The notes under the pieces: model-generated
Database searches by the model: none
What the model saw: the letters and a program-made list of their open reading frames with translations, nothing else
Told to the model about the DNA's origin: nothing
Translations under genes and position numbers: made by a program
Assembly: GCF_004009905.1 (NCBI RefSeq)
Contig: NZ_ML136885.1
Span: forward strand, 1 to 50,211
Reading direction: 5' to 3'
Length of the DNA: 50,211 bases
DNA from: Lactobacillus xujianguonis
Lineage (GTDB): Bacteria > Bacillota > Bacilli > Lactobacillales > Lactobacillaceae
Shown: in pieces, positions 7,711 to 16,354 of the stretch
How the letters are laid out: every line of letters begins with the position of its first letter
Position numbering within the stretch: position 1 is the first letter of the stretch

Positions 7711-9327
7711 TTGAGAAAACGAGAAAAGTTTTTAGCTGGACTTGTCTTAGTAGGAGCAGCCTTTTTAGCAGCTTGCTCTAACAACTCTTCAACTTCTTCA
7801 AGTAATAAGCAAGTCATGAACACAGCTACTTCAAATGAAATTTCTACTTTAGACTCAAGCAAATATGGTGATACTACCAGTTCAGAAGTTTTACAGAACT
7901 CCATGGAAGGTTTGTACCGCTTTGATAAAAAGAATCAACCCCAACTAGCTGGAGCCAGCAAAGTAACCCGTTCTAAAGATCAAAAAGTTTACACTTACAC
8001 TTTGCGTAAGGATGCGAAATGGTCGAATGGTGATCCTGTAGTTGCACAAGACTACGTGACTGGTTGGAGACGGACGGTTGATCCTAAGAATTCCTCTTTA
8101 GACAGTGATTCTTACTCAATCATTAAGAATGGGACGAAGATTACTCAAGGTAAAGCTCCTGTATCTTCATTAGGGATTAAAGCTCTTGGTAAGTACAAGC
8201 TCCAAGTTACTTTAGCTAACCCAATCCCATACTTGCCACAAATTCTTGAAGGAGCACAATTCTATCCTCAAGATACTAAGGTGGGTAAGAAGCTTGGTAG
8301 TAAATACGGTACTAGTGCTGATAATTTAGTTTATAACGGGCCGTTTACTGTTAATGGTTGGACCGGTTCTAACTTGAAATGGACTTTAAAGAAGAATCCC
8401 AAATATTGGAATAAAAAGTCAGTCAAAATCAAGCGTGTGAATATTCAAGTAATCCAAACCACCAATACCGGGGTTAACTTGTTTAGAAGTAACAGCTTAG
8501 ATTATGTGCCTTTGTCTTCAGATTTCGTCAAGGAATATGAACACAACAAGGATTACCATACTAAAGTTACGCCAACTAATGGCTACATCACTTTCAACTT
8601 GAAGCGAAAAGCTACTGGCAACGTTCACTTGCGGCGCGCCATTAGTTTAGCCATTAACCGCAAGCAGTTAGTTGATACAATTTTACATGCTGGTAAGCCG
8701 GCCACCGGTCAAGTTGCTGCTGACTTTATTACTGATGCTTCAACTAAGAAGGATTACCGTGAGGCGGCCGGGAAGATGGTTAGTTATAACGTCAAGGATG
8801 CCCGCGCTGAATGGAAACAAGCTCAAAAAGAACTTGGTAAGAAGAAAATGACCTTGGAATTGTTAACTTCTGATATCGATGATTCCAAACGTGTCGGAGA
8901 ATTCATTCAAAGTAACTTGATGAAGAACTTACCTGGTTTAACTATTCGGGTCCGGTCAATTCCGCTGAAGTCACGCTTGAGTAACACCACTCAGCACAAC
9001 TACGACTTTGTCTTCGGTACTTGGCAACCAAGTTATGAAGATCCACTTGATTTCTTAACGGTGGGTGGATTGTTTAATTTACAGCAAGATTATCACAACG
9101 CTAACTTCTGGAAGCAAATTAACTTAGCTCAAACTTCTTATGCAACTGAGCCTACTAAGCGACTGAATGCTTTAATTAAGGCAGAACAACAGTTGGTAAC
9201 TAAGGACGCTTTTGTGGCACCGCTTTACCAAGCAGGAGCTTCCTACTTACTGAAACCACAAATTAAAGGCTTCCAATTATCACCTTATGGAAATGTTGCA
9301 TACTATTGGAATGTTACAATTAAATAG
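7711..9327 (+). CDS. OppA-like peptide ABC transporter substrate-binding lipoprotein
   Basis: A 538-residue extracytoplasmic solute-binding protein of family SBP_bac_5 (PF00496). It has a lipoprotein signal peptide with lipobox LAAC (C22), then a Ser/Asn linker. The core is typical of oligopeptide receptors: the start of the mature domain (ATSNEISTLDSSKYGDTTS), YTYTLRKDAKWSNGDPVVAQD and NGPFTVNGW. The start is TTG at 7711, 10 bases after AAGGAGG (7694-7700). The nearby ATG at 7701 is out of frame. It should deliver oligopeptides to an Opp permease. No permease or ATPase genes are beside it, so it is an orphan receptor that probably shares a transporter encoded elsewhere. Its own terminator follows. 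Confidence 0.92.
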   Translation: MRKREKFLAGLVLVGAAFLAACSNNSSTSSSNKQVMNTATSNEISTLDSSKYGDTTSSEVLQNSMEGLYRFDKKNQPQLAGASKVTRSKDQKVYTYTLRKDAKWSNGDPVVAQDYVTGWRRTVDPKNSSLDSDSYSIIKNGTKITQGKAPVSSLGIKALGKYKLQVTLANPIPYLPQILEGAQFYPQDTKVGKKLGSKYGTSADNLVYNGPFTVNGWTGSNLKWTLKKNPKYWNKKSVKIKRVNIQVIQTTNTGVNLFRSNSLDYVPLSSDFVKEYEHNKDYHTKVTPTNGYITFNLKRKATGNVHLRRAISLAINRKQLVDTILHAGKPATGQVAADFITDASTKKDYREAAGKMVSYNVKDARAEWKQAQKELGKKKMTLELLTSDIDDSKRVGEFIQSNLMKNLPGLTIRVRSIPLKSRLSNTTQHNYDFVFGTWQPSYEDPLDFLTVGGLFNLQQDYHNANFWKQINLAQTSYATEPTKRLNALIKAEQQLVTKDAFVAPLYQAGASYLLKPQIKGFQLSPYGNVAYYWNVTIK

Positions 9328-9331
9328 CAGT

Positions 9332-9365
9332 AAAATAGCTAAAGAGTGTTCTTTGGCTATTTTTT
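9332..9365 (+). terminator. Terminator after the OppA-like gene
   Basis: AAAATAGCTAAAGA / TCTTTGGCTATTTT stem, GTGT loop, T-run. Confidence 0.88.
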
Positions 9366-9447
9366 AATGAAGGAATGAAGATTGGCTATTGGTTTAGCTA
9401 AAGAAAACAGATATAGATTAATTTAACTTAAAGGGGAAAATAATTTA

Positions 9448-10563
9448 ATGGCGAGAATAATTAGAGTCGGCGCTGGCGGTAGTGAAATCGGCTGGCACGA
9501 AGCTTTAAAGGATCTGCAAGCTGATGATGTCATTCTGCTTGAGCCAGGCTATTATGAATTGCCGCAAGGATTAAAATTAACTGATGTGACCGTCAAGGGA
9601 ATGGGAGCTAGTCCAGAAGATACTACAATTCTGGGCTATCTTACTGTCTCTGAAGATAGCCACTTTGTTAATTTGGAGAATCTATGCATTAATACCAATA
9701 CTGATCACAATAGTTTGTTTGTACCAACAGAAACAGATGGCTATTTAAGTTTGCGAAATTGCTCAATTAAAGGTGCAGGAACGGATACGGCTGCGATTGC
9801 TGCTAACGGAAAGGTGACGCTTGAATTATATTCAACGCAAGTAACTAATGGGTCCGTTTCGATGTTTGCCAACGCCGATTTTCGCTTGGAAATGAATGAT
9901 AGTGTCATTGATTATCCTTCAGAAGAATATTGCGCCTTAGCTTTAGAAGGCAAGGGGACCGCAATTATCAATAATTCACACATTCACGGGTCAACTAATA
10001 CTTTTACCAAGACCAATGCGGAAGTTGATATTAATAATTCCAGTTTGGACTACATGATTTTACATGGGCAAACCTGGCTTAATATGCTTAACAGTACGGT
10101 GAAGTCCTTTGATGATGCCGCTTTATATATTAGTGATGACTGCTGGGTGAATATTGTAAATTCACGCTTTAACGGCGGAATTTATTTTGATCAAAAAGCC
10201 CGTGCCATTCTGCAGAACTGCACTTTAGATCGCTTAATTGCGATTAACGAGGCCCGGATTACCATGACTGGTTGCCAAGTGCTTAGTCATGCGGATTTCC
10301 AAGACCAAGTTGAAGCGGATGCTACGCGGGTGAGCTTCAATGGCAATGGGGACTACGAGTATTTCCTCGCCTTGAACGGGAAAGCTCACTTAGCTGGCCA
10401 TAACTTGATTTTGAATGCAAATGGCTCAGAATTGGCCATTAAGGATAATGCCAAGTTTAACAGTAATGTGTTAGCTTCAGATCAGACCAGTCTAGAAATT
10501 GAATGTCAAAAGCCGAAAAATGTTCATGTCTATGGCCTTAATTGGACCGCTAAAAGAAAATAA
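9448..10563 (+). CDS. Predicted right-handed beta-helix (pectate-lyase-like fold) protein of unknown function
   Basis: A 371-residue protein with no signal peptide or membrane segment, so it is probably cytoplasmic. After a short N-terminal segment (RVGAGGSEIGWHEALKDLQ), the sequence consists of successive strands of about 20-25 residues. Asparagine-ladder-like turns (NLENLCINT, LSLRNCSIKG, IINNSHIHG, VDINNSSLDY, VNIVNSRFNGG, AILQNCTLDR) are the pattern of a parallel beta-helix. I see no catalytic motif of a lyase or glycosidase. ATG at 9448 follows AAAGGGG. It lies alone between the OppA-like gene and a GntR regulator. A function cannot be assigned. Confidence 0.75.
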   Translation: MARIIRVGAGGSEIGWHEALKDLQADDVILLEPGYYELPQGLKLTDVTVKGMGASPEDTTILGYLTVSEDSHFVNLENLCINTNTDHNSLFVPTETDGYLSLRNCSIKGAGTDTAAIAANGKVTLELYSTQVTNGSVSMFANADFRLEMNDSVIDYPSEEYCALALEGKGTAIINNSHIHGSTNTFTKTNAEVDINNSSLDYMILHGQTWLNMLNSTVKSFDDAALYISDDCWVNIVNSRFNGGIYFDQKARAILQNCTLDRLIAINEARITMTGCQVLSHADFQDQVEADATRVSFNGNGDYEYFLALNGKAHLAGHNLILNANGSELAIKDNAKFNSNVLASDQTSLEIECQKPKNVHVYGLNWTAKRK

Positions 10564-10570
10564 TACATGA

Positions 10571-10618
10571 AATTTGGTCACCAAGTGTGATGAAATCTAG
10601 ACCAATTTAGCTTATAAT
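10571..10618 (+). promoter_or_regulatory. Promoter and possible operator of the GntR-family gene
   Basis: TATAAT at 10613-10618, with ATGAAA 17 bases upstream as a weak -35. Just upstream is the palindrome TTGGTCACCAA (10573-10583). Overlapping the spacer, TCTAGACCA resembles half of the TGGTCTAGACCA-type operators of HutC-subfamily regulators, suggesting autoregulation (inference). Confidence 0.45.
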
Positions 10619-10649
10619 AAAGATAAGACACTTTGAGGGGGCTAAGCGC

Positions 10650-11348
10650 ATGGAAGAACCAATGTATATCAAAATCCATAATCAAATTAAGCGTGATATT
10701 GAAAATCATGTTTATCGCGTGGGCGATCGGATTCCAGCTGAACGACAATTAGCCGTTAAGTTTGGCGTGTCACGGATGACTTTGCGCCAGGCAATTAAGA
10801 CTTTGGAAGATGAAGGCATCCTAGAGCGCCGTCTTGGTAGTGGGACTTATGTAGCTAACCAAAAGGTGCAGGAAAAGATGTCGGGGATTATGTCCTTTAC
10901 TGAGATTACTAAAGCTAATGGTCAAGTCCCTTCAAGTAAGCTAATTTCTTATCAAATTGGGCGGCCATCCTTATCAGAAAAAGAACGGCTGCATTTAAAG
11001 CAAGACGTCGATGTTTTGCGGATGGAACGAATTCGTTATGCGGATAAGACCCCAATTTGTCACGAAGTGGTGACGATTCCTTATCACTTAATTGAAGATA
11101 TTTCCAAAGAAGATATTTCAACGCACTTGTATGATGCTTTGGAAAAGAATAGTTCTCACATTGGCCGGGTAACAGAATACATTTCTGCCGCTAATGCCAG
11201 TGAAAACGATGCGCGTTTATTGCATGCCAAGAAGGGTGAAGCCTTAATTACGAGACGGCAAGTCACCGAATTTTCAGATGGGGTCCCGTTTGAATACACC
11301 CGTGCGCGGTATGTCGCTGAAAGATTTGAATTTACTTTTTCTAAGTAA
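10650..11348 (+). CDS. GntR-family (HutC subfamily) transcriptional regulator with UTRA domain
   Basis: A 232-residue protein. The N-terminal winged helix (residues about 5-70) contains GDRIPAERQLAVKFGVSRMT and IKTLEDEGILERRLGSGTYV. A UTRA effector domain follows (residues about 90-230: LRMERIRYADKTPICHEVV and ITRRQVTEFSDGVPFEYTRA). UTRA domains bind small ligands such as sugar phosphates. The ligand is not evident from the neighbourhood, and related names (YvoA/NagR, GmuR, TreR, PhnF) cannot be separated by eye. GAGGGGG precedes the ATG. It is transcribed singly from its own promoter, with an inverted repeat that fits self-control. Confidence 0.9.
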   Translation: MEEPMYIKIHNQIKRDIENHVYRVGDRIPAERQLAVKFGVSRMTLRQAIKTLEDEGILERRLGSGTYVANQKVQEKMSGIMSFTEITKANGQVPSSKLISYQIGRPSLSEKERLHLKQDVDVLRMERIRYADKTPICHEVVTIPYHLIEDISKEDISTHLYDALEKNSSHIGRVTEYISAANASENDARLLHAKKGEALITRRQVTEFSDGVPFEYTRARYVAERFEFTFSK

Positions 11349-11353
11349 AAAAT

Positions 11354-11396
11354 GAGAAGTGGTCAGAAACTTCTTGAGAATATGCCGAGATAGTGT
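11354..11396 (+). repeat. Second copy of the intergenic RNA-like element
   Basis: About 80% identical over 43 bases to 7086-7128. It has a small hairpin AGAAGT / ACTTCT with an 8-base loop, then GAG, a short A/T stretch and the exactly conserved block CCGAGATAGTGTA. It directly precedes a terminator here. Confidence 0.7.
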
Positions 11397-11398
11397 AT

Positions 11399-11438
11399 AA
11401 AAAATCCAAGTTAGCTTAATTGCCAACTTGGATTTTTT
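11399..11438. terminator. Bidirectional terminator between gntR and tagD
   Basis: AAAAATCCAAGTT / AACTTGGATTTTT stem with T-runs on both strands. It serves converging genes. Confidence 0.9.
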
Positions 11439-11439
11439 G

Positions 11440-11826
11440 CTATTTCAAATCTTCTTTAATTTTGGTGGTTGAAATTCCTGGGGTGCGCGGCAGGTATACT
11501 ACCTTACAATAGGGCTTCAAGAAGTCGAATTTTCCTTCCCAATCGCTACCCATGACAAAGGTATCAATGTCATATTTTTTGATATCGTCAATCTTTTGAT
11601 CCCAATCTTTTTCAGGGATGACTTCGTCGACGTAGCGAATCGCTTCCAGAATATATTTACGCTCAGGGTAAGTGTTATAAGCTTCCTTGTGCTTTTTATA
11701 TTCATTAAATTCATCCGTTGATAAGCCCACAATTAAGTAGTCGCCCAATTCCTTGGCTCTTTTTAATAAGCGAACATGACCATAATGAAGCAGGTCAAAG
11801 GTGCCATAAGTAATAACTTTTTTCAT
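11440..11826 (-). CDS. tagD: Glycerol-3-phosphate cytidylyltransferase
   Basis: A 128-residue enzyme (family length about 130) that makes CDP-glycerol from CTP and sn-glycerol-3-phosphate, the donor for poly(glycerol phosphate) teichoic acid. Nucleotidyltransferase motifs seen: GTFDLLHYGHVRLL with HYGH at 14-17, VDEVIPE, and the C-terminal RTPGISTTKIK. ATG at 11826 has TAGGAG upstream. It is on the minus strand, divergent from tagA. A CDP-glycerol-dependent transferase is encoded at 19,115, so donor synthesis, primer synthesis and polymerisation functions lie within 9 kb. Confidence 0.95.
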   Translation of the reverse strand: MKKVITYGTFDLLHYGHVRLLKRAKELGDYLIVGLSTDEFNEYKKHKEAYNTYPERKYILEAIRYVDEVIPEKDWDQKIDDIKKYDIDTFVMGSDWEGKFDFLKPYCKVVYLPRTPGISTTKIKEDLK

Positions 11827-11948
11827 AATTTACTCCTAAAATTTAACGCTTCAATCATACCATAAGTTAAGAAAAGGGAAAACTTGCCCCAAGATAGCAG
11901 GCTTTTGATAAAATAAAGGAAAAGACGCTAATTGATCGAGGTATAAAG

Positions 11949-12680
11949 ATGGATAAAGTGAACGTTTTAGGAGTTAATTTTGATAATAAAACATTTAATC
12001 AATTTCAAAATGAGTTTATTAGTCGGTTAAACGATCATGAATCGACTTTTATCGTCACGGCAAATCCAGAAATTGTAATGGCGGCCAATGAAAATCCCCG
12101 CTACTTGAAAGTATTGCAAGAAGATGCAGATTATATTACCGCTGACGGCATTGGCATTGTGAAAGCAGCTAAGATGCTCAAGACGCCCCTACCTGAACGG
12201 GTGACTGGCTATGATCTGTTCTTGTGGCTCATGAAGATTGCTAATGAGCGCGGGTTACGGGTGTACTTAATTGGGGCTAAACCAAGTGTCATTCACGCCG
12301 TGCAAGCTAAAGTGGCTAAAGAGTATAGCAATGTCAACTTAGTAGGGGCTGAAGATGGCTACTTTACTGAAGATCTAGATTTAGTTGCGCGCCGGATTCA
12401 AAGAACGCAGCCTGATCTTGTCTTTGCCGCCTTAGGCTTTCCTAAGCAAGAATATCTCTTGTCAATTTTGCGTCAGAACGCAATGCCAGCGCTGATGATG
12501 GGTGTTGGTGGCAGCTTTGACGTCTTCAGCGGGCAAGTAAAAAGAGCGCCTGAAGCCTTTCAAAAGACGCATTTGGAGTGGTTTTACCGCTTAGTCACCA
12601 ATCCTACCCGCTTCAAGCGGATGATGGTGTTACCAAGATTTGTCGCAAAAGTTCACCAAGCAAAGAGAGGAAATAATTAA
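11949..12680 (+). CDS. tagA: WecG/TagA/CpsF-family N-acetylmannosaminyltransferase
   Basis: A 243-residue GT26 enzyme. TagA adds ManNAc to undecaprenyl-PP-GlcNAc, the second step of wall teichoic acid linkage-unit synthesis at the membrane face. Seen: VTANPEIVMAA, the conserved ITADGIGIV with D66, ERVTGYDLF, and VFAALGFPKQE. The C-terminal basic helix (TRFKRMMVLPRFVAKVHQ) is the membrane-association tail of the family. GAGGTA precedes ATG 11949. A glycosyltransferase gene follows after 7 bases. It could act on another undecaprenyl-linked polysaccharide, but the nearby tagD favours teichoic acid. Confidence 0.92.
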   Translation: MDKVNVLGVNFDNKTFNQFQNEFISRLNDHESTFIVTANPEIVMAANENPRYLKVLQEDADYITADGIGIVKAAKMLKTPLPERVTGYDLFLWLMKIANERGLRVYLIGAKPSVIHAVQAKVAKEYSNVNLVGAEDGYFTEDLDLVARRIQRTQPDLVFAALGFPKQEYLLSILRQNAMPALMMGVGGSFDVFSGQVKRAPEAFQKTHLEWFYRLVTNPTRFKRMMVLPRFVAKVHQAKRGNN

Positions 12681-12687
12681 TTAAGCA

Positions 12688-13782
12688 ATGAAAGTTTTGC
12701 ATATTAATGCTGGTTTAGAAAACGGCGGCGGTTTGTCGCATATTATCAACTTGTTAACTGAGGCTAAATTAAGTGGGCAAGATTTCGAATTATTAACTCT
12801 AGCAGAAGGCCCTGTTGATAAAGCTGCTAGAGAAGCGGGCATTACCACTTACTGCTTAGGCGCTCAAAGTCGGTATGATTTGGCTAGTTTAAAGAAATTA
12901 ACGGCCTTTATTAATGAACACCACTATGATTTAGTACATACGCATGGAGCCAGAGCTAATTTATTTCTGTCTTTAATTCATCACAAATTGCAGGCCAAAT
13001 GGTGTATTACTGTGCATTCAGATCCTTATTTGGACTTTGCTGGACGGGGCTTTTTAGGGAAAATTTTTACCAAATTAAATTTACGTGCCTTAAAGAAAGC
13101 GGACTGCGTTTTTGCCGTGACGCAACGCTTTGCCAAGTTAATCACTGACCAAGTTGGGGTTAAGCCTGAACGGGTCCATGTCATTTACAACGGGATTTTC
13201 TTCCATGATGACAGTGAGATTCCGGCTAAGTATGAGCACATGTACTTCAATATTGTTAACGTGGCCCGGACCGAAAAAATTAAGGGACAAGAATTATTAT
13301 TGAAGGCTCTTAAGAAAATTGATGACTCGCATATCCGCTTGTATATTGCTGGTGATGGTAGTCAATTAGAGCCGCTCAAGGCCTTAGCTCGCCAGTTTGA
13401 TCTTAGTCCGCAAGTTACTTTTCACGGCTTTATGACCCAAAAACAATTAAAGAATTTGTACCGGCGGATGAATTTAGCGGTTTTGACTTCTTATTCAGAG
13501 AGTTTCCCATTGGTTTTACTTGAAGCTAGTGATAACCAGATTCCAATCTTGTCAACTGATGTTGGGGATATTCACATGATGATTCCGGATGACCAACATG
13601 GTTTTATCGCTAAGACTGGGGATGTTGACTCAATTGCTAGCCAATTAAAGAAGGCGATTGCTATGCCAACAGCCGAGTTAGAAGCAATGGGCGTTAGAGA
13701 GAAGAAATATGTTGCTAGTCACTTCTCAATTAAGAATCAATTGACAGAAATCTTGAAAGTGTATCGCAATTTGCTCAAATAA
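12688..13782 (+). CDS. GT4-family glycosyltransferase
   Basis: A 364-residue GT-B fold enzyme. The N-terminal acceptor half contains INAGLENGGGLSHIINLL and VHTHGARANL. The GT1-type donor half (PF00534) has VARTEKIKGQELLLKAL, IAGDGSQLEPLKALA and the E-x7-E region SYSESFPLVLLEASD. There are no membrane segments. The sugar donor and acceptor cannot be told from sequence. It follows tagA in the same transcript. The AGAGAGG before it is 17 bases from the ATG, which is unusually far, so translation may depend on coupling. A role in decorating teichoic acid or a surface polysaccharide is inferred from the neighbours. Confidence 0.9.
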   Translation: MKVLHINAGLENGGGLSHIINLLTEAKLSGQDFELLTLAEGPVDKAAREAGITTYCLGAQSRYDLASLKKLTAFINEHHYDLVHTHGARANLFLSLIHHKLQAKWCITVHSDPYLDFAGRGFLGKIFTKLNLRALKKADCVFAVTQRFAKLITDQVGVKPERVHVIYNGIFFHDDSEIPAKYEHMYFNIVNVARTEKIKGQELLLKALKKIDDSHIRLYIAGDGSQLEPLKALARQFDLSPQVTFHGFMTQKQLKNLYRRMNLAVLTSYSESFPLVLLEASDNQIPILSTDVGDIHMMIPDDQHGFIAKTGDVDSIASQLKKAIAMPTAELEAMGVREKKYVASHFSIKNQLTEILKVYRNLLK

Positions 13783-13793
13783 GAGTAGAATCA

Positions 13794-13822
13794 TTGTCGA
13801 AAGGGTTCGGGATCGTTATAAT
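13794..13822 (+). promoter_or_regulatory. Promoter of pncB-nadE
   Basis: TTGTCG (13794-13799), 17-base spacer, TATAAT (13817-13822). Confidence 0.7.
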
Positions 13823-13859
13823 AAAGAACAAATTGTTATGCAAGATTTGAGAGGAAACA

Positions 13860-15338
13860 ATGTTTTATCAACAAATAGATAAAGATGATTCTTTGGCTTT
13901 ACATACAGATTTATACGAAATTAATATGATGTACACTTACTTCAAGAAGGGGATTGCTGACCGCAATGCCGTTTTTGAAGCTTTTTATCGTACGGAGCCT
14001 TTTGGCAACGGTTATGCCGTTTATGCCGGCTTAGAGCACATCATTCAATATTTACAGAATTTGAAATTTAAAGAAAGTGACTTGCAATACCTAAAGGAAA
14101 CGCAAGATTATGATGACGACTTTATCGATTATTTGCGCAACTTCAAGTTAAAGCTCAATATCCGTTCTATGAAGGAAGGGGAATTGGTTTTTGCTAATGA
14201 ACCAATTTTGCAAGTTGAAGGTCCACTTGCCCAAGCTCAATTAGTAGAAACGACCATTTTGAACATCATCAACTTCCAAACCTTACTGGCTACTAAAGCA
14301 GCCAGAATTAAGTTAGCTGTACAAGATGATGGCTTGATGGAATTTGGTTCTCGTCGGGCCCAAGAAACGGACGCGGCCATCTGGGGTGCTAGAGCAGCTT
14401 ATATTGGTGGTTTTGACTCAACTAGTAATGTCCGGGCTGGTAAGTTATTTGGAATTCCAATTTCTGGTACCCACGCCCATGCCTTAGTTGAAGCCTTTGG
14501 TAGTGAATATGATGCCTTCAAGGCTTATGCGGAAACCCACAAGAACTGTGTTTTCTTAGTTGATACTTACGACACGGTCCGTAGCGGGGTACCAAACGCT
14601 ATCAAAGTTGCTAACGAAATGGGTGACAAGATTAATTTCTTAGGGGTAAGAATTGATTCCGGAGACATGGCCTATATTTCTAAGCAAGTTCGTAAAGAAC
14701 TTGATGATGCTGGTTATCCTGATGCGAAAATTTTTGCTTCAAATGACTTGGATGAATACACCATCACTAACTTGAAGATGCAAGGCGCTAAGATTGATGT
14801 CTGGGGTATCGGAACCAAGTACATCACCGCTTATGATCAACCAGCCTTAGGTGCGGTTTACAAGTTAGTGGCCATTGAAGATGAAGTTCATGCCATGCGG
14901 GACACTTTGAAGATTTCTTCTAACGCCATTAAGGTGTCAACCCCAGGGAAGAAGCAAGTTTGGCGGATTAGCGCTAATACCGCTAAGAAGAACGAAGGCG
15001 ACTGGGTATCACGTGACACAGAAGACCCACGTAAGTTTGACGCCTTGTTCATGTTCCACCCACAATACACTTACATCAACAAGGTGGTAACAGACTACAC
15101 TGCTATTCCATTACTGCATGATATTTTCAAGGATGGCGAGTTAGTTTACAAGCAACCAAGTTTAGATGAGATTAAAAAGTTTGTGGCTAACAACCTTGAT
15201 GGGTTATGGGATGAATACAAGCGCAGCTTGAACCCACAAGAATATCCAGTTGATTTGTCCCAAGATTTGTACGAAAGCAAAATGAATTTAATTCAAGACA
15301 TTCGTCGCAAGATTAGAGAAAGAAGCATTGGTCGATGA
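13860..15338 (+). CDS. pncB: Nicotinate phosphoribosyltransferase
   Basis: A 492-residue enzyme of NAD salvage. It converts nicotinate and PRPP, with ATP, to nicotinate mononucleotide in the cytosol. Seen: [18 protein letters not shown] at the N-terminus, [20 protein letters not shown], the conserved [24 protein letters not shown], and [10 protein letters not shown]. The length fits the long Firmicutes type. GAGAGGAAACA precedes ATG 13860. It overlaps nadE by 4 bases (ATGA), so the last and first committed salvage steps are translationally coupled. The nicotinate-mononucleotide adenylyltransferase is not in the window. Confidence 0.96.
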   Translation: MFYQQIDKDDSLALHTDLYEINMMYTYFKKGIADRNAVFEAFYRTEPFGNGYAVYAGLEHIIQYLQNLKFKESDLQYLKETQDYDDDFIDYLRNFKLKLNIRSMKEGELVFANEPILQVEGPLAQAQLVETTILNIINFQTLLATKAARIKLAVQDDGLMEFGSRRAQETDAAIWGARAAYIGGFDSTSNVRAGKLFGIPISGTHAHALVEAFGSEYDAFKAYAETHKNCVFLVDTYDTVRSGVPNAIKVANEMGDKINFLGVRIDSGDMAYISKQVRKELDDAGYPDAKIFASNDLDEYTITNLKMQGAKIDVWGIGTKYITAYDQPALGAVYKLVAIEDEVHAMRDTLKISSNAIKVSTPGKKQVWRISANTAKKNEGDWVSRDTEDPRKFDALFMFHPQYTYINKVVTDYTAIPLLHDIFKDGELVYKQPSLDEIKKFVANNLDGLWDEYKRSLNPQEYPVDLSQDLYESKMNLIQDIRRKIRERSIGR

Positions 15339-16165
15339 GAGAATTACAAAAGAAAATTATTGCTTATGAACATGTTTTACCTGAAATTGATCCTAAAAAA
15401 GAAATCAGACGTTCAATTGATTTCTTAAAGGATTACTTGAAGGCTAATCCCTTCCTCAAGTCCTACGTCTTAGGGATTTCTGGTGGTCAAGACTCTACTT
15501 TAACTGGTAAGCTTTGCCAAATGGCTATTGAAGAAATGCGTGAAGAAACTGGTGATGATTCTTACCAATTCATCGCCGTGCGTTTGCCATATGGTGTACA
15601 AGCGGATGCAAGTGATGCCGCTGATGCAGTCGCTTTCCAAAAGCCTGATCAAGATTTGATCGTTAACATTAAAGAACCCGTTGATGCCATGGTGAAAGTC
15701 GTTGAAGCTACTGGGCAAAAGATCACCGACTTTAACAAAGGTAACATTAAGGCCCGCCAAAGAATGGTCGTGCAATATGCCATTGCTGGAGCTAACCAAG
15801 GTGCAGTAGTGGGAACTGACCATGCAGCTGAAAACTTTAGCGGCTTTTACACTAAGTTTGGTGATGGTGCAGCTGACTTGACCCCATTATTCCGTTTAGA
15901 CAAGCGGCAAGGTAAGATGCTCTTGAAGGAACTTGGCTGTCCAGCTCACCTTTATGAAAAGGCTCCAACAGCTGATCTTGAAGAAGAAAAGCCAGACTTA
16001 CCTGACGAAGTGGCTTTAGGTGTTACTTACCAAGAAATTGATGACTACCTTGAAGGTAAGGATGTTAGTGACAAGGCAGCAGAACAAATCGAAAAATTGT
16101 GGAAGAAGAGTGAACACAAGCGTCATTTGCCAGTCACTGTCTTTGATGACTTTTACAAGAAATAA
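15335..16165 (+). CDS. nadE: NH3-dependent NAD+ synthetase
   Basis: A 276-residue enzyme that amidates nicotinic acid adenine dinucleotide to NAD+ using ATP and ammonia. The P-loop for the adenylate is [11 protein letters not shown] (S49-K59). [21 protein letters not shown] and the acidic [18 protein letters not shown] are typical of the ammonia-only form. No glutaminase domain is present. The start overlaps the pncB stop. Together these genes let the cell build NAD from external nicotinate. Confidence 0.96.
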   Translation: MRELQKKIIAYEHVLPEIDPKKEIRRSIDFLKDYLKANPFLKSYVLGISGGQDSTLTGKLCQMAIEEMREETGDDSYQFIAVRLPYGVQADASDAADAVAFQKPDQDLIVNIKEPVDAMVKVVEATGQKITDFNKGNIKARQRMVVQYAIAGANQGAVVGTDHAAENFSGFYTKFGDGAADLTPLFRLDKRQGKMLLKELGCPAHLYEKAPTADLEEEKPDLPDEVALGVTYQEIDDYLEGKDVSDKAAEQIEKLWKKSEHKRHLPVTVFDDFYKK

Positions 16166-16179
16166 TCATTCGCTAAAAC

Positions 16180-16208
16180 TTGTTAAACGCTGCAAACTTT
16201 CTTATAAT
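16180..16208 (+). promoter_or_regulatory. Promoter of the riboswitch-ATPase unit
   Basis: TTGTTA (16180-16185), 17-base spacer, TATAAT (16203-16208). Transcription should start a few bases before the riboswitch-like RNA. Confidence 0.7.
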
Positions 16209-16215
16209 AAACTTG

Positions 16216-16290
16216 TCATAAGGGAGTAACAGCATTTTGCTTGCGATAAGCTCAACAATCGAAGTAATAGAAGGCTTCTGGGCTTATCTT
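16216..16290 (+). ncRNA. Probable yybP-ykoY (manganese-sensing) riboswitch aptamer
   Basis: The leader has ATAAGGGAGTAAC near its 5' end. It closes with GGGCTTAT, so ATAAG pairs with CTTAT as the basal helix. The GGGAGUA loop is the hallmark of this Mn2+ riboswitch class. Inner helices (AGCATTTTGC; CTCAACAATCGAAG ... CTTCTGGG) follow. A strong terminator starts immediately after, and the controlled gene is a P-type cation ATPase, a recurrent partner of this riboswitch (YoaB/MgtA type). Recognition is by eye; a covariance-model search would settle it. Confidence 0.72.
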
Positions 16291-16297
16291 AATTTGT

Positions 16298-16334
16298 GAG
16301 ACTTATGTGCTACAAGCATATGAGTCTCTTTTTT
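16298..16334 (+). terminator. Riboswitch expression-platform terminator
   Basis: Thirteen-pair stem GAGACTTATGTGC / GCATATGAGTCTC, loop TACAA, then TTTTTT. It lies between the aptamer and the ATPase gene, consistent with transcription attenuation. Confidence 0.88.
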
Positions 16335-16354
16335 GTTAGAAGGGGGAAATTATT

